From positions 2,480,001 to 2,544,000 of the forward strand of contig NZ_LT907982.1 of assembly GCF_900230215.1 (NCBI RefSeq): DNA of 64,000 nt, in the 5' to 3' direction. The position numbers and the translations under genes are program-made. Positions 7,832-15,198 of the stretch are shown here, piece after piece (within the stretch, counting starts at the first letter, position 1; each line of letters starts with the position of its first letter). The DNA comes from Jatrophihabitans sp. GAS493. GTDB taxonomy: Bacteria > Actinomycetota > Actinomycetes > Mycobacteriales > Jatrophihabitantaceae. The notes under the pieces were generated by a model that was not told the DNA's origin, searched no databases, and was given only the letters and a program-made list of their open reading frames with translations.

Positions 7832-9143
7832 CGGCCTGACCCGCCGAGCCTGTCGTGCCGGCCGCCGCCCGCGCCTCGGCTTCGTTGTCGCTCTGCTCGT
7901 TCTGGGCGTCTACGTCACGCCAGTCCTCGGGCAGCAGATGATCCAGCACGTCGTCGACCGAGACGGCACCGAGCAGGCGTCCGTTCTCGTCGATGACCGG
8001 CGCCGCGACCAGGTTGTACGTCGCCAGATGCCGGGTTATGTCGGCGATCTGGGTGTTCGGTCGCAGCGAACGGGTGTCGCGCTCGGCCAGCCCGCTGACC
8101 AGGGCCGACGGCGGCTCGCGCAGCAGCCGCTGCAGATGCGCGGTCCCCAGGAACTTGCCGCTGGGCGTCGCCTGCGGCGGCCGGACGATGAAGACCTGGG
8201 CGGCCAGGGCGGGGGAGAGGTCGGGATTGCGGACCAGGGCCAGGGCCTCGGCCACGGTGGCGTCCGGCAGCAGGATGACCGGCTCCGTCGTCATCAGACC
8301 GCCGGCGGTGTAGTCGCCGTAGGTCATCAACCGGCGTACCGGCTCGGCCTCGTCGGGCTCCATCAGCTTCAGCAGGCGTTCCTGGTCATCGGCCGGCATC
8401 TCACCGAGCAGGTCGGCCGCGTCGTCATCGTTCATCGCCTCCAGGACGTCGGCGGCCCGCTCATCGGCCAGGGACGTCAGCAGGCTCACCTGGTCGTCCT
8501 CGGGCAACTCCTCCAGGATGTCGGCCAGCCGCTCGTCATCCAATGCGGCGACCACCTCGAGGCGGCGCTTGGCCGGCATGTCCTGCAGGGCCGACGCCAC
8601 GTCGGCCGGCCGCAGCCCGGCCAGCACGGAGAGCAGCGTCTCGGTGCCCTGCGAGTTCTCGGCCAGCGCCAGCCCGTCCACCTCGTCCCAGGCGACCTGG
8701 AAGAGCTGCCCCCGGCGACGGGACAGGCGCCCACCGCCGCTGCGTACCGCCAGCCGGGTGATCTCCCAGTCGCCGGTCCGGTTCTGCTCCATCGCCGCGT
8801 CGACGATCGAGACCTGCTGCTGGTCATCGGTGGTGGTGACCGTCCGGTCGAGGAGTTCGGCCAGCACCAGGAGCTCGCTCGGACGGCGTTCGAACCGCTT
8901 CATGTTGACGGTGCCCGACGAGAGCGTCACGGCGTCCGGCTCGATGCGGGTGACCCGCCCCATCGGTACGAAGATCCGGTGCCGGTGCTGGATCTCCAGC
9001 ACCAGGCCGAGTACCCGTGGCGGTTGGCGTCCGATGCGCAAGGTGGCCACCGTCTCGCGAATGCGACCGAGCTGATCGCCGCTCGGGTCGAAGACCCCGA
9101 TGCCGGACAACCGTGCGATGAAGACCCGGCTACCGACGCTCAT
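7824..9143 (-). CDS. Soluble MgtE-N / CBS-domain protein with an N-terminal PRC-barrel-like domain
   Basis: A 439-aa protein. Residues 1-75 resemble a PRC-barrel (VFDPSGDQLGRIRE). An MgtE N-terminal helical superhelix spans about 150-280, with repeated ILEELPEDDQ, LLGEMPADDQ and DVLEAMNDDDAADLL. Two CBS domains (about 290-415) follow. No membrane channel domain of an MgtE magnesium transporter is present, so it is probably a nucleotide or Mg-sensing regulator. ATG 9143 is chosen because conserved sequence begins there and TAATCT lies 8 nt upstream. It forms an operon with the DUF1003 gene. Confidence 0.82.
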   Translation of the reverse strand: MSVGSRVFIARLSGIGVFDPSGDQLGRIRETVATLRIGRQPPRVLGLVLEIQHRHRIFVPMGRVTRIEPDAVTLSSGTVNMKRFERRPSELLVLAELLDRTVTTTDDQQQVSIVDAAMEQNRTGDWEITRLAVRSGGGRLSRRRGQLFQVAWDEVDGLALAENSQGTETLLSVLAGLRPADVASALQDMPAKRRLEVVAALDDERLADILEELPEDDQVSLLTSLADERAADVLEAMNDDDAADLLGEMPADDQERLLKLMEPDEAEPVRRLMTYGDYTAGGLMTTEPVILLPDATVAEALALVRNPDLSPALAAQVFIVRPPQATPSGKFLGTAHLQRLLREPPSALVSGLAERDTRSLRPNTQIADITRHLATYNLVAAPVIDENGRLLGAVSVDDVLDHLLPEDWRDVDAQNEQSDNEAEARAAAGTTGSAGQADG

Positions 9144-9207
9144 ACTTTCGAAGATTAGTAGCCGGAATGCGTTCGCTTGGCACCGCCGCACTTGAGAGGA
9201 TGCATTT

Positions 9208-10191
9208 GTGTCGGAATCCCCCCAACTTTCCCCCAACCCTGCGCCCGATCCGGCAGCCGGCCCCACGGCCCCGATCGATCAGCTCGCGACGCCGCCGCTG
9301 CGCGACGGGCTGCTGCTCGCGCTGGCCATCGCCGGGGTCTCCTTCTCCGGCCCGCTGATGGCCGCGACCGCGGCACCGGCCCTGGCGATCGCCTTCTGGC
9401 GTAACGCGATGGGGGCCGGGCTGACCCTCACCCTGGCCGGGCTGCGGGATCGGGCCGCGATGCGGCTGGTGCCCCGGCGGGCCTGGCTGGTCTCGATGGT
9501 GGCCGGGGTCGCGCTGGCCGGGCACTTCGCGGCCTGGGTCCCCAGCGTGACCATGACGTCGGTGGCCTCGGCGACGGCACTGGTCTCCACGCAGGTGATC
9601 TTCACGGCCCTGATCGCTCAGCTGCGGGGACAGCGACTGCCGCGGCTGGCCTGGATCGGTATCGCAGTGGCGACGGCCTCCACGGCGCTGATCACCGGGG
9701 CCGATCTGGACAGCACGCCGCGGGCCCTGGTCGGAGATCTGCTGGCCATTCTGGGTGGGTTGATGGCGGCGCTCTACGTCACCTTCGGCTCGTCGGCCCG
9801 GGAGAGCATGACGAACTCCCTCTATACCGCGTCCTGTTACAGCACCTGCTCCACCGTGCTGCTACTCGTCTGCCTGCTGGGCGGGGTTCAGCTGTCGGGA
9901 TACTCGGCCAACGCCTGGGTGAAGATCGTGCTCGTCACCCTCTGCGCCCAGATCCTCGGGCACAGCGTGATCAACCTGGTGCTGCGCTCGATCAGCCCCA
10001 CGGTGGTCGGCCTGGCGATTCTCTTCGAGACGCCGGGGGCGGCGATCGTCGCCTACTTCTGGCTGGATCAGACGCCGCCGCCGCTGGCCTTCGTGGGGGT
10101 CTTCGGCCTGCTCGTCGGACTGGTCCTGGTCTCGCGGGCCCGGTCCGTCGCCGCGCCCCTATCCGAGACCGAATTGGAGCTCGTCGACTAG
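9208..10191 (+). CDS. EamA/DMT family transporter
   Basis: A 327-aa protein with about ten membrane helices in two EamA repeats (about 35-150 and 165-310). Conserved features include AFWRNAMGAGLTL at the end of helix 2 and SVASATALVSTQVIFTAL. Members export amino acids or metabolites; the substrate cannot be inferred here. The GTG start at 9208 has GAGAGGA 7 nt upstream. It is divergent from the MgtE-N/CBS gene. Confidence 0.85.
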   Translation: MSESPQLSPNPAPDPAAGPTAPIDQLATPPLRDGLLLALAIAGVSFSGPLMAATAAPALAIAFWRNAMGAGLTLTLAGLRDRAAMRLVPRRAWLVSMVAGVALAGHFAAWVPSVTMTSVASATALVSTQVIFTALIAQLRGQRLPRLAWIGIAVATASTALITGADLDSTPRALVGDLLAILGGLMAALYVTFGSSARESMTNSLYTASCYSTCSTVLLLVCLLGGVQLSGYSANAWVKIVLVTLCAQILGHSVINLVLRSISPTVVGLAILFETPGAAIVAYFWLDQTPPPLAFVGVFGLLVGLVLVSRARSVAAPLSETELELVD

Positions 10192-10196
10192 ATCGG

Positions 10197-10238
10197 TCTG
10201 AGTGAAGCGATCTGTGTGAAGCGGGCTGTGTGAAACCA
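10197..10238 (+). repeat. Three 14-bp imperfect tandem repeats in an intergenic leader
   Basis: TCTGAGTGAAGCGA, TCTGTGTGAAGCGG and GCTGTGTGAAACCA lie head to tail between the EamA gene and the CoA-ester lyase gene. Confidence 0.75.
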
Positions 10239-10296
10239 GCAACAGTGTCGGTTGGATGCCTTGGCACGGCGGCGAGCAGTAGGCATGCTTCGCAAC

Positions 10297-11256
10297 ATGA
10301 CTGAAACCTTGCGCCCGCGCCGCTCCTGCCTCGCCGTCCCCGGAAGCAACCCTCGCTTCCTCGAGAAGGCCAAGGGGCTCGACGCCGACCAGGTCTTCCT
10401 CGACCTGGAGGACGCCTGCGCACCGCTGGCCAAGCCGGGCGCCCGCAAGAACATCGTCGCCGCACTCAACGAGGGCGGCTGGGGCAACAAGATCCGGGTG
10501 GTGCGGGTCAACGACCTGACCACGCACTGGACCTACCGCGACGTCATCGAGGTCGTCGAGGGGGCAGGACCGAACCTCGACTGCATCATGCTGCCGAAGG
10601 TGCAGAGCGCGGCGCAGGTGCAGTGGCTGGACTTCACGCTGACCCAGATCGAGAAGACGATGGGCTTCGAGGTCGGGCGCATCGGTATCGAGGCGCAGAT
10701 CGAGAACGCCGAGGGCCTCATCGCCGTCGACGCCATCGCCAAGGCCTCGCCCCGGGTGGAGACCATCATCTTCGGACCGGCCGACTTCATGGCCAGCATC
10801 AACATGAAGTCCCTCGTCGTCGGTGAGCAACCGCCGGGCTACGACGTCGGTGACGCCTACCACCACATCCTGATGTCGATCCTGATGGCGGCCCGGGCCA
10901 ACAACAAGCAGGCCATCGACGGCCCGTACCTGCAGATCCGCGACCCCGAGGGCTTCCGCCGGGTCTCCTCCCGCAGCGCGGCGCTCGGCTTCGACGGCAA
11001 GTGGGTGCTTCACCCCGACCAGGTCGGCATCGCCAACGAGGTCTACGCCCCCAGCCAGGAGGACTACGACCACGCTGAGCTGATCCTCGACGCCTACGAC
11101 TACTACACGTCCGAGGCCGGCGGGGCCAAGGGTTCGGCCATGCTCGGCGACGAGATGATCGACGAGGCATCCCGCAAGATGGCCCTGGTCATCTCGGCCA
11201 AGGGGCGGGCCGCCGGGCTGGTGCGCAGCTCCAAGTTCACCCCTCCGGAGAGCTGA
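10297..11256 (+). CDS. HpcH/HpaI-CitE family CoA-ester lyase (malyl-CoA lyase type)
   Basis: A 319-aa TIM-barrel protein. Family marks are RSCLAVPGSNPRFLEKA, the acidic DLEDACAP metal loop, NAEGLIAVDAIAK, GPADFMASI and GKWVLHPDQV. Length and the insert before the C-terminal helices resemble L-malyl-CoA/beta-methylmalyl-CoA lyases, which cleave malyl-CoA to acetyl-CoA and glyoxylate, rather than the short citrate lyase beta chain. ATG 10297 gives the conserved N-terminus; ATG 10285 is an alternative. An acyl-CoA dehydrogenase lies 1.1 kb downstream, as in ethylmalonyl-CoA-type clusters, but the crotonyl-CoA reductase and mutase are not in the window. Confidence 0.83.
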   Translation: MTETLRPRRSCLAVPGSNPRFLEKAKGLDADQVFLDLEDACAPLAKPGARKNIVAALNEGGWGNKIRVVRVNDLTTHWTYRDVIEVVEGAGPNLDCIMLPKVQSAAQVQWLDFTLTQIEKTMGFEVGRIGIEAQIENAEGLIAVDAIAKASPRVETIIFGPADFMASINMKSLVVGEQPPGYDVGDAYHHILMSILMAARANNKQAIDGPYLQIRDPEGFRRVSSRSAALGFDGKWVLHPDQVGIANEVYAPSQEDYDHAELILDAYDYYTSEAGGAKGSAMLGDEMIDEASRKMALVISAKGRAAGLVRSSKFTPPES

Positions 11257-11259
11257 ACC

Positions 11260-11291
11260 GGCTTCAGACTGGCTTCAGACTGGCTTCGTCT
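11260..11291 (+). repeat. 11-bp tandem repeat after the CoA-ester lyase gene
   Basis: GGCTTCAGACT occurs twice (11260-11270, 11271-11281), followed by a decayed copy GGCTTCGTCT. Confidence 0.8.
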
Positions 11292-11445
11292 GACCGATGT
11301 AAGCGATATCGGCCGGTGCGCTTACCTCAGAGTCCGCTGAGTCGAGTCCAATTCGTTACGCGGTACCAGCGGTCCCTCTGTTAGCGTCGCCGGTCTGGAC
11401 CCGTTCAAGTGGCGGGCGTCTCACCAAAATCTCTGGAGAATAGTT

Positions 11446-12201
11446 ATGCGGAAATTGCCCTATTCGGGTGTCCCTCTGACCGCTGCCGTCGCGGTGGTTG
11501 CCCTGCTGGCCACCGGCTGCGGCTCGGACAGCAAAACGCCGGCCCCGAAGACGCCCACGGTGGTCGCGACGCCGTCCGTCGACACCTCGGGTGACGCGGC
11601 CTACGCCAAGGCGCTCGACGCCCTCTCGGCCTCGACCGCCTTCCACGCGCTGGCCCAGGGCGATGCCGGCACCGCCAACCCGCTCAAGTTCGACATCCAC
11701 TTCGGCGAGACCGGGTCGGAGGCGACGGTTCAGGGCACGGGGCTCAACCTCACCCTCGTCTCGGACGGCACGAACGTCTACATGAAGGCGCCGGCCGCGC
11801 TCTGGGCCTCCAACCTGGACAGCAGCGTGAAGAACCCGGCCGCCAAGCTGGCCCTGCTGAGCAGCAAGTGGGTCAAGATCGACACCACCCTGGACGCCTT
11901 CAGCAGCTACGACATCTTCACCAGCAAGGACAAGTACATCGCCAAGCTGAAGTCCCAGACGACGCACTACGGCCTGGCCGGCAGCCAGAAGGTCAACGGT
12001 GTCTCGACCACGGTGCTGAAGGGCAACAACGGCAGCACCTGGTACGTCGAGTCGACCGGAAAGGGGCGTCCGGTGAAGACCACCGGGGCCGGCGCCACCA
12101 CCGGCGGGTCGACCACGATCGACCAGTACGACGTGCCGTTCACCCCGCCGCTGCCGAGCGCGTCGCAGGTCGTCGACTACAAGACCGTCACCGCTTCTTG
12201 A
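11446..12201 (+). CDS. Secreted lipoprotein, LppX/LprG-like
   Basis: A 251-aa protein. The signal peptide ends in a lipobox (LLATGC, Cys at about 25), then a Pro/Thr linker and a beta-rich domain (about 50-245) with alternating strands such as GLNLTLVSDGTNVYMKAP and SKWVKIDTTLD. Layout and length resemble the mycobacterial LppX/LprAFG lipoproteins, which carry lipids across the envelope. This assignment is by pattern and is moderate. The start has GGAG 8 nt upstream. It lies between two CoA-metabolism genes but has its own 190-nt upstream region. Confidence 0.72.
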   Translation: MRKLPYSGVPLTAAVAVVALLATGCGSDSKTPAPKTPTVVATPSVDTSGDAAYAKALDALSASTAFHALAQGDAGTANPLKFDIHFGETGSEATVQGTGLNLTLVSDGTNVYMKAPAALWASNLDSSVKNPAAKLALLSSKWVKIDTTLDAFSSYDIFTSKDKYIAKLKSQTTHYGLAGSQKVNGVSTTVLKGNNGSTWYVESTGKGRPVKTTGAGATTGGSTTIDQYDVPFTPPLPSASQVVDYKTVTAS

Positions 12202-12220
12202 TCCTCTGATCCATCGCTGC

Positions 12221-12266
12221 GGGGTGAGGTGGCGGGCGCTGGTGACAGTGAGCGTCCTCTCACCCC
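12221..12266 (+). other. Inverted repeat (GGGGTGAG/CTCACCCC) after the lipoprotein gene
   Basis: GGGGTGAG (12221-12228) and CTCACCCC (12259-12266) can form an 8-bp stem with a 30-nt loop that itself holds complementary GGGCGCT/AGCGTCC. No U tract follows, so it is either a weak terminator or an operator for the downstream acyl-CoA dehydrogenase gene. Confidence 0.45.
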
Positions 12267-12395
12267 ACGGCATTGGAGATGAGCGGGTTACGGCAGATAC
12301 TGGCCGGTGACAGCTTTCTCCGGAGTTGCAACGAATTGCCTCCGGTTACCGCCGCCGCGCCAGTGCGCGGAGTTCATTGAAGGAGTTCGCCCCAG

Positions 12396-13592
12396 ATGGC
12401 CCGACTTGCCCAGACCACCGGTCTGACTGACATCCAGACCGAGATTCTGTCGACGGTGAAGAGCTTCGTGGACAAGGAGATCATTCCTTACGCCACCGAT
12501 CTGGAGCACAAGGACGAGTTTCCCGAGGCGATCGTCGAGGGCATGAAGGAGATGGGCCTCTTCGGCCTGATGATCTCCGAGGAGTACGGCGGCCTCGGCG
12601 AGTCCCTGCTGACCTACGCGCTGGTCGTCGAGCAGATCGCCCGCGGCTGGATGTCGGTGTCCGGCGTCATCAACACCCATTTCATCGTCGCTTACATGAT
12701 CGCCCAGCACGGCACCGACGAGCAGAAGCAGCGACTGCTGCCGAAGATGGCCACCGGCGAGATTCGCGGCGCCTTCTCGATGAGCGAGCCGGAGTGCGGC
12801 TCGGACGTCGCGGCGATCAAGTCGAAGGCGACGCCGGACGGGGAGTTCTACATCCTCAACGGCCAGAAGATGTGGCTGACCAACGGCGCCCGCGCCGGTG
12901 TGGTGGCCACCCTGGTCCGCGACGACCTCGGTGCCGAGTCGGTCTACAAGAACATGACGACCTTCCTGGTGGAGAAGGAGTCCGGCTTCGGCGAGACCCG
13001 TCCCGGCCTGACCATCCCCGGCAAGATCGACAAGATGGGCTACAAGGGCGTCGAGACCACTGAGATGGTGCTCGACAACGTGCGGGTCAGCGAGAACGAC
13101 ATCCTGGGCGGCCCAGAGGGACGTGGCAAGGGCTTCTACCAGATGATGGACGGCGTCGAGGTCGGTCGCGTCAACGTCGCCGCCCGCGCCTGCGGCATCT
13201 CGATCCGGGCCTTTGAACTGGCGATCGCCTACGCTCAGCAGCGCCGTACCTTCGGCAAGGCCATCGTCGAGCACCAGGCGATCGCCTTCAAGCTGGCCGA
13301 GATGGCGACCAAGGTCGAGGCGGCCCACGGCATGATGGTGAACGCGGCCCGGCTGAAGGACTCCGGCAAGCGCAACGACGTCGAGGCCGGCATGGCCAAG
13401 CTCATCGCCAGTGAGTACTGCGCCGAGGTCACCCAGGAGTCGTTCCGCATCCACGGTGGCTACGGCTACTCCAAGGAGTACGAGATCGAGCGGCTGATGC
13501 GCGAGGCGCCGTTCCTGCTCATCGGTGAGGGCACCTCGGAGATCCAGAAGACGATCATCAGCCGCGGGCTGCTGCGCGACTACAAGGCCTGA
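12396..13592 (+). CDS. Acyl-CoA dehydrogenase
   Basis: A 398-aa FAD enzyme of normal family length. Signatures include FSMSEPECGSDVAAIKSKA (FAD/substrate loop), AYAQQRRTFGKAI and the C-terminal GEGTSEIQ, whose Glu (about 378) is at the usual catalytic-base position. The residue before it is Gly rather than the common Tyr. It oxidises an acyl-CoA to the enoyl-CoA and passes electrons to ETF. AGGAG lies 10 nt before the ATG. Proximity to the malyl-CoA-lyase-like gene suggests dicarboxylic CoA-ester metabolism, but the protein lacks the long N-terminus of methylsuccinyl-CoA dehydrogenase. Confidence 0.9.
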   Translation: MARLAQTTGLTDIQTEILSTVKSFVDKEIIPYATDLEHKDEFPEAIVEGMKEMGLFGLMISEEYGGLGESLLTYALVVEQIARGWMSVSGVINTHFIVAYMIAQHGTDEQKQRLLPKMATGEIRGAFSMSEPECGSDVAAIKSKATPDGEFYILNGQKMWLTNGARAGVVATLVRDDLGAESVYKNMTTFLVEKESGFGETRPGLTIPGKIDKMGYKGVETTEMVLDNVRVSENDILGGPEGRGKGFYQMMDGVEVGRVNVAARACGISIRAFELAIAYAQQRRTFGKAIVEHQAIAFKLAEMATKVEAAHGMMVNAARLKDSGKRNDVEAGMAKLIASEYCAEVTQESFRIHGGYGYSKEYEIERLMREAPFLLIGEGTSEIQKTIISRGLLRDYKA

Positions 13593-13597
13593 GGTTC

Positions 13598-13615
13598 TGA
13601 CCGCGCTGACCGCGC
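13598..13615 (+). repeat. 9-bp tandem duplication between the acyl-CoA dehydrogenase gene and prmC
   Basis: TGACCGCGC occurs twice in a row, 5 nt after the dehydrogenase stop codon. Confidence 0.8.
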
Positions 13616-13637
13616 TGATCATGTCGGGCCGGCGGCT

Positions 13638-14531
13638 GTGACGCTCTCCTCGCGGGAGCGACTGCAGCGTGCCGTCGGCGAGGCCGGACGCCAACTCGAG
13701 GCGGCCGGCGTCGCCAGCCCACGCGTCGACGCGCTGGCGCTGGCCGCCTTCGTCCTGGGCGTGCCCCAGCTGGTCGTCGCGGTTGCCCCGGAGCTCGACG
13801 ACTCCTTCGAGGATCGCTACCGCGCGGTCGTCGAGCGCCGGGCCCGGCGGGAGCCACTGCAGCACATCGTGGGCTCCGCCGCCTTCCGCTACCTCAGCGT
13901 GCAGGTGCGCCCAGGCGTCTTCATCCCACGGCCGGAGACCGAACTGGTCGCCGAGGCGGCGATCAACGAGGCACTGGCCGTGCTGGCCACCGGCCGTACC
14001 CCGACCCTGGTCGACCTTTGCACAGGCACCGGCGTCATCGCGCTCGCCCTGGCCCAGGAGGTGCCGGCGGCGCGAGTCTTCGCCGTCGACGTCTCACCCG
14101 ATGCAGTCGAGCTGGCATCCGAGAACGCCGCCGCGCTGCAGCTGCAGGTCAATGTCGTGACCGGCGATGTCGCCGATGAGTCACTGCTGCCCGAACTCTC
14201 GGCGTCGGTGGACGTGGTCGTCTCCAATCCGCCCTACGTGCCGCCTCAGGACGCTCCGCTGCCACCGGAGGTGGAGCACCACGATCCGCAGCTGGCCGTC
14301 TATGGCGGCGGTGCCGACGGATTGCGGACGCCGGCCCTGGTCGTCACGGCGGCGGCGAGGCTGCTGCGCGACGGGGGGCTGCTGGTGATGGAGCACGATG
14401 ACTCACAGGGAGCGTCGGCGCGATCGTTGATCGAGAAGACCCAATGTTTCTCAGACGTTCGTACGCAGGTCGACCTCGCTGGACGGGATCGCTTCGTGCT
14501 GGCCCGGCGCCGGGCCGGATCAGACCGCTAG
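13638..14531 (+). CDS. prmC: Peptide chain release factor N5-glutamine methyltransferase
   Basis: A 297-aa HemK/PrmC protein. The N-terminal helical domain (about 1-95) includes REPLQHIVGSAAFRYL. The SAM-binding Rossmann domain carries DLCTGTGVIALALA (motif I) and the NPPYVPP catalytic motif at about 197-203. It methylates the Gln of the GGQ motif in release factors 1 and 2. GTG 13638 is the start; no strong SD is visible. Unusually it is not beside prfA, its common neighbour; the release factor gene in this window (prfB) is 21 kb away. The last 12 nt overlap the convergent hydrolase gene. Confidence 0.88.
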   Translation: MTLSSRERLQRAVGEAGRQLEAAGVASPRVDALALAAFVLGVPQLVVAVAPELDDSFEDRYRAVVERRARREPLQHIVGSAAFRYLSVQVRPGVFIPRPETELVAEAAINEALAVLATGRTPTLVDLCTGTGVIALALAQEVPAARVFAVDVSPDAVELASENAAALQLQVNVVTGDVADESLLPELSASVDVVVSNPPYVPPQDAPLPPEVEHHDPQLAVYGGGADGLRTPALVVTAAARLLRDGGLLVMEHDDSQGASARSLIEKTQCFSDVRTQVDLAGRDRFVLARRRAGSDR

Positions 14532-15128
14532 TTCGGAGAGGAATTCCTTCGCCGATAGGGGCTGGGAGAACATCGGGTAGTCGTATTTGATCGCGTTGTC
14601 GTGCTCCTCGATCGAGGTGCCCGCGACGCAGTCGGTCAGCGTGAGAACCCGGTATCCGTTCTCGTAGCCGCTGCGCATGGTCGATTCGACACAGCAGTTG
14701 GTGAGGAATCCGCCGAGCACCAGGGTGGTGATCCCCTTGCTGCGCAAGATGAAATCCAGATTTGTGCTGGCGAAAGTGTCTAGCCCCCGCTTGCCCTCCA
14801 CGACGATGTCGCCGGGCTGCGGCGCGAGGCTGTCGACGATCGCGGCGCCCCACGTCCCTTTCACGAATGCGTTCCCGTCCACGACACCCTTGAGAATGCC
14901 GTACGGGTGGGAGCCGATCTCGTTGTACCCGGATGCGAAGGTAATCGGGGCGTGCATGATGGTCACCCCGGCGTCGCGGGCCGCCTGGACGACCTCATGG
15001 GTGTTCGTCAACATGTCGGTCCGGTCCATCACATCGGCCACGGCGCCGTGCAGCACGCCGCCCTCGCTGACGAACTCGTTCTGATACTCGATGAGCACGA
15101 GCGCGGTGGTCTTCGGATCGATCGTCAT
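14520..15128 (-). CDS. Isochorismatase-like cysteine hydrolase
   Basis: A 202-aa Rossmann-like hydrolase. The catalytic Cys is in LGGFLTNCCVEST (about 146) and the catalytic Lys in EGKRGLDTF (about 113). The position of the usual catalytic Asp in LxxIDxQN is Glu here (LIEYQNEF, Glu14), a variation found in a subgroup of the family. Members hydrolyse isochorismate, nicotinamide or other amides; the substrate is not predictable. An AGAAGG SD lies 8-9 nt before the ATG. It converges on prmC. Confidence 0.82.
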   Translation of the reverse strand: MTIDPKTTALVLIEYQNEFVSEGGVLHGAVADVMDRTDMLTNTHEVVQAARDAGVTIMHAPITFASGYNEIGSHPYGILKGVVDGNAFVKGTWGAAIVDSLAPQPGDIVVEGKRGLDTFASTNLDFILRSKGITTLVLGGFLTNCCVESTMRSGYENGYRVLTLTDCVAGTSIEEHDNAIKYDYPMFSQPLSAKEFLSELAV

Positions 15129-15198
15129 CGGTCTGCCTTCTCGAGTGTGAACCGGAACACATCGACGCTAGTCCGCCACCCCCGCGCGAACAAGGCTC

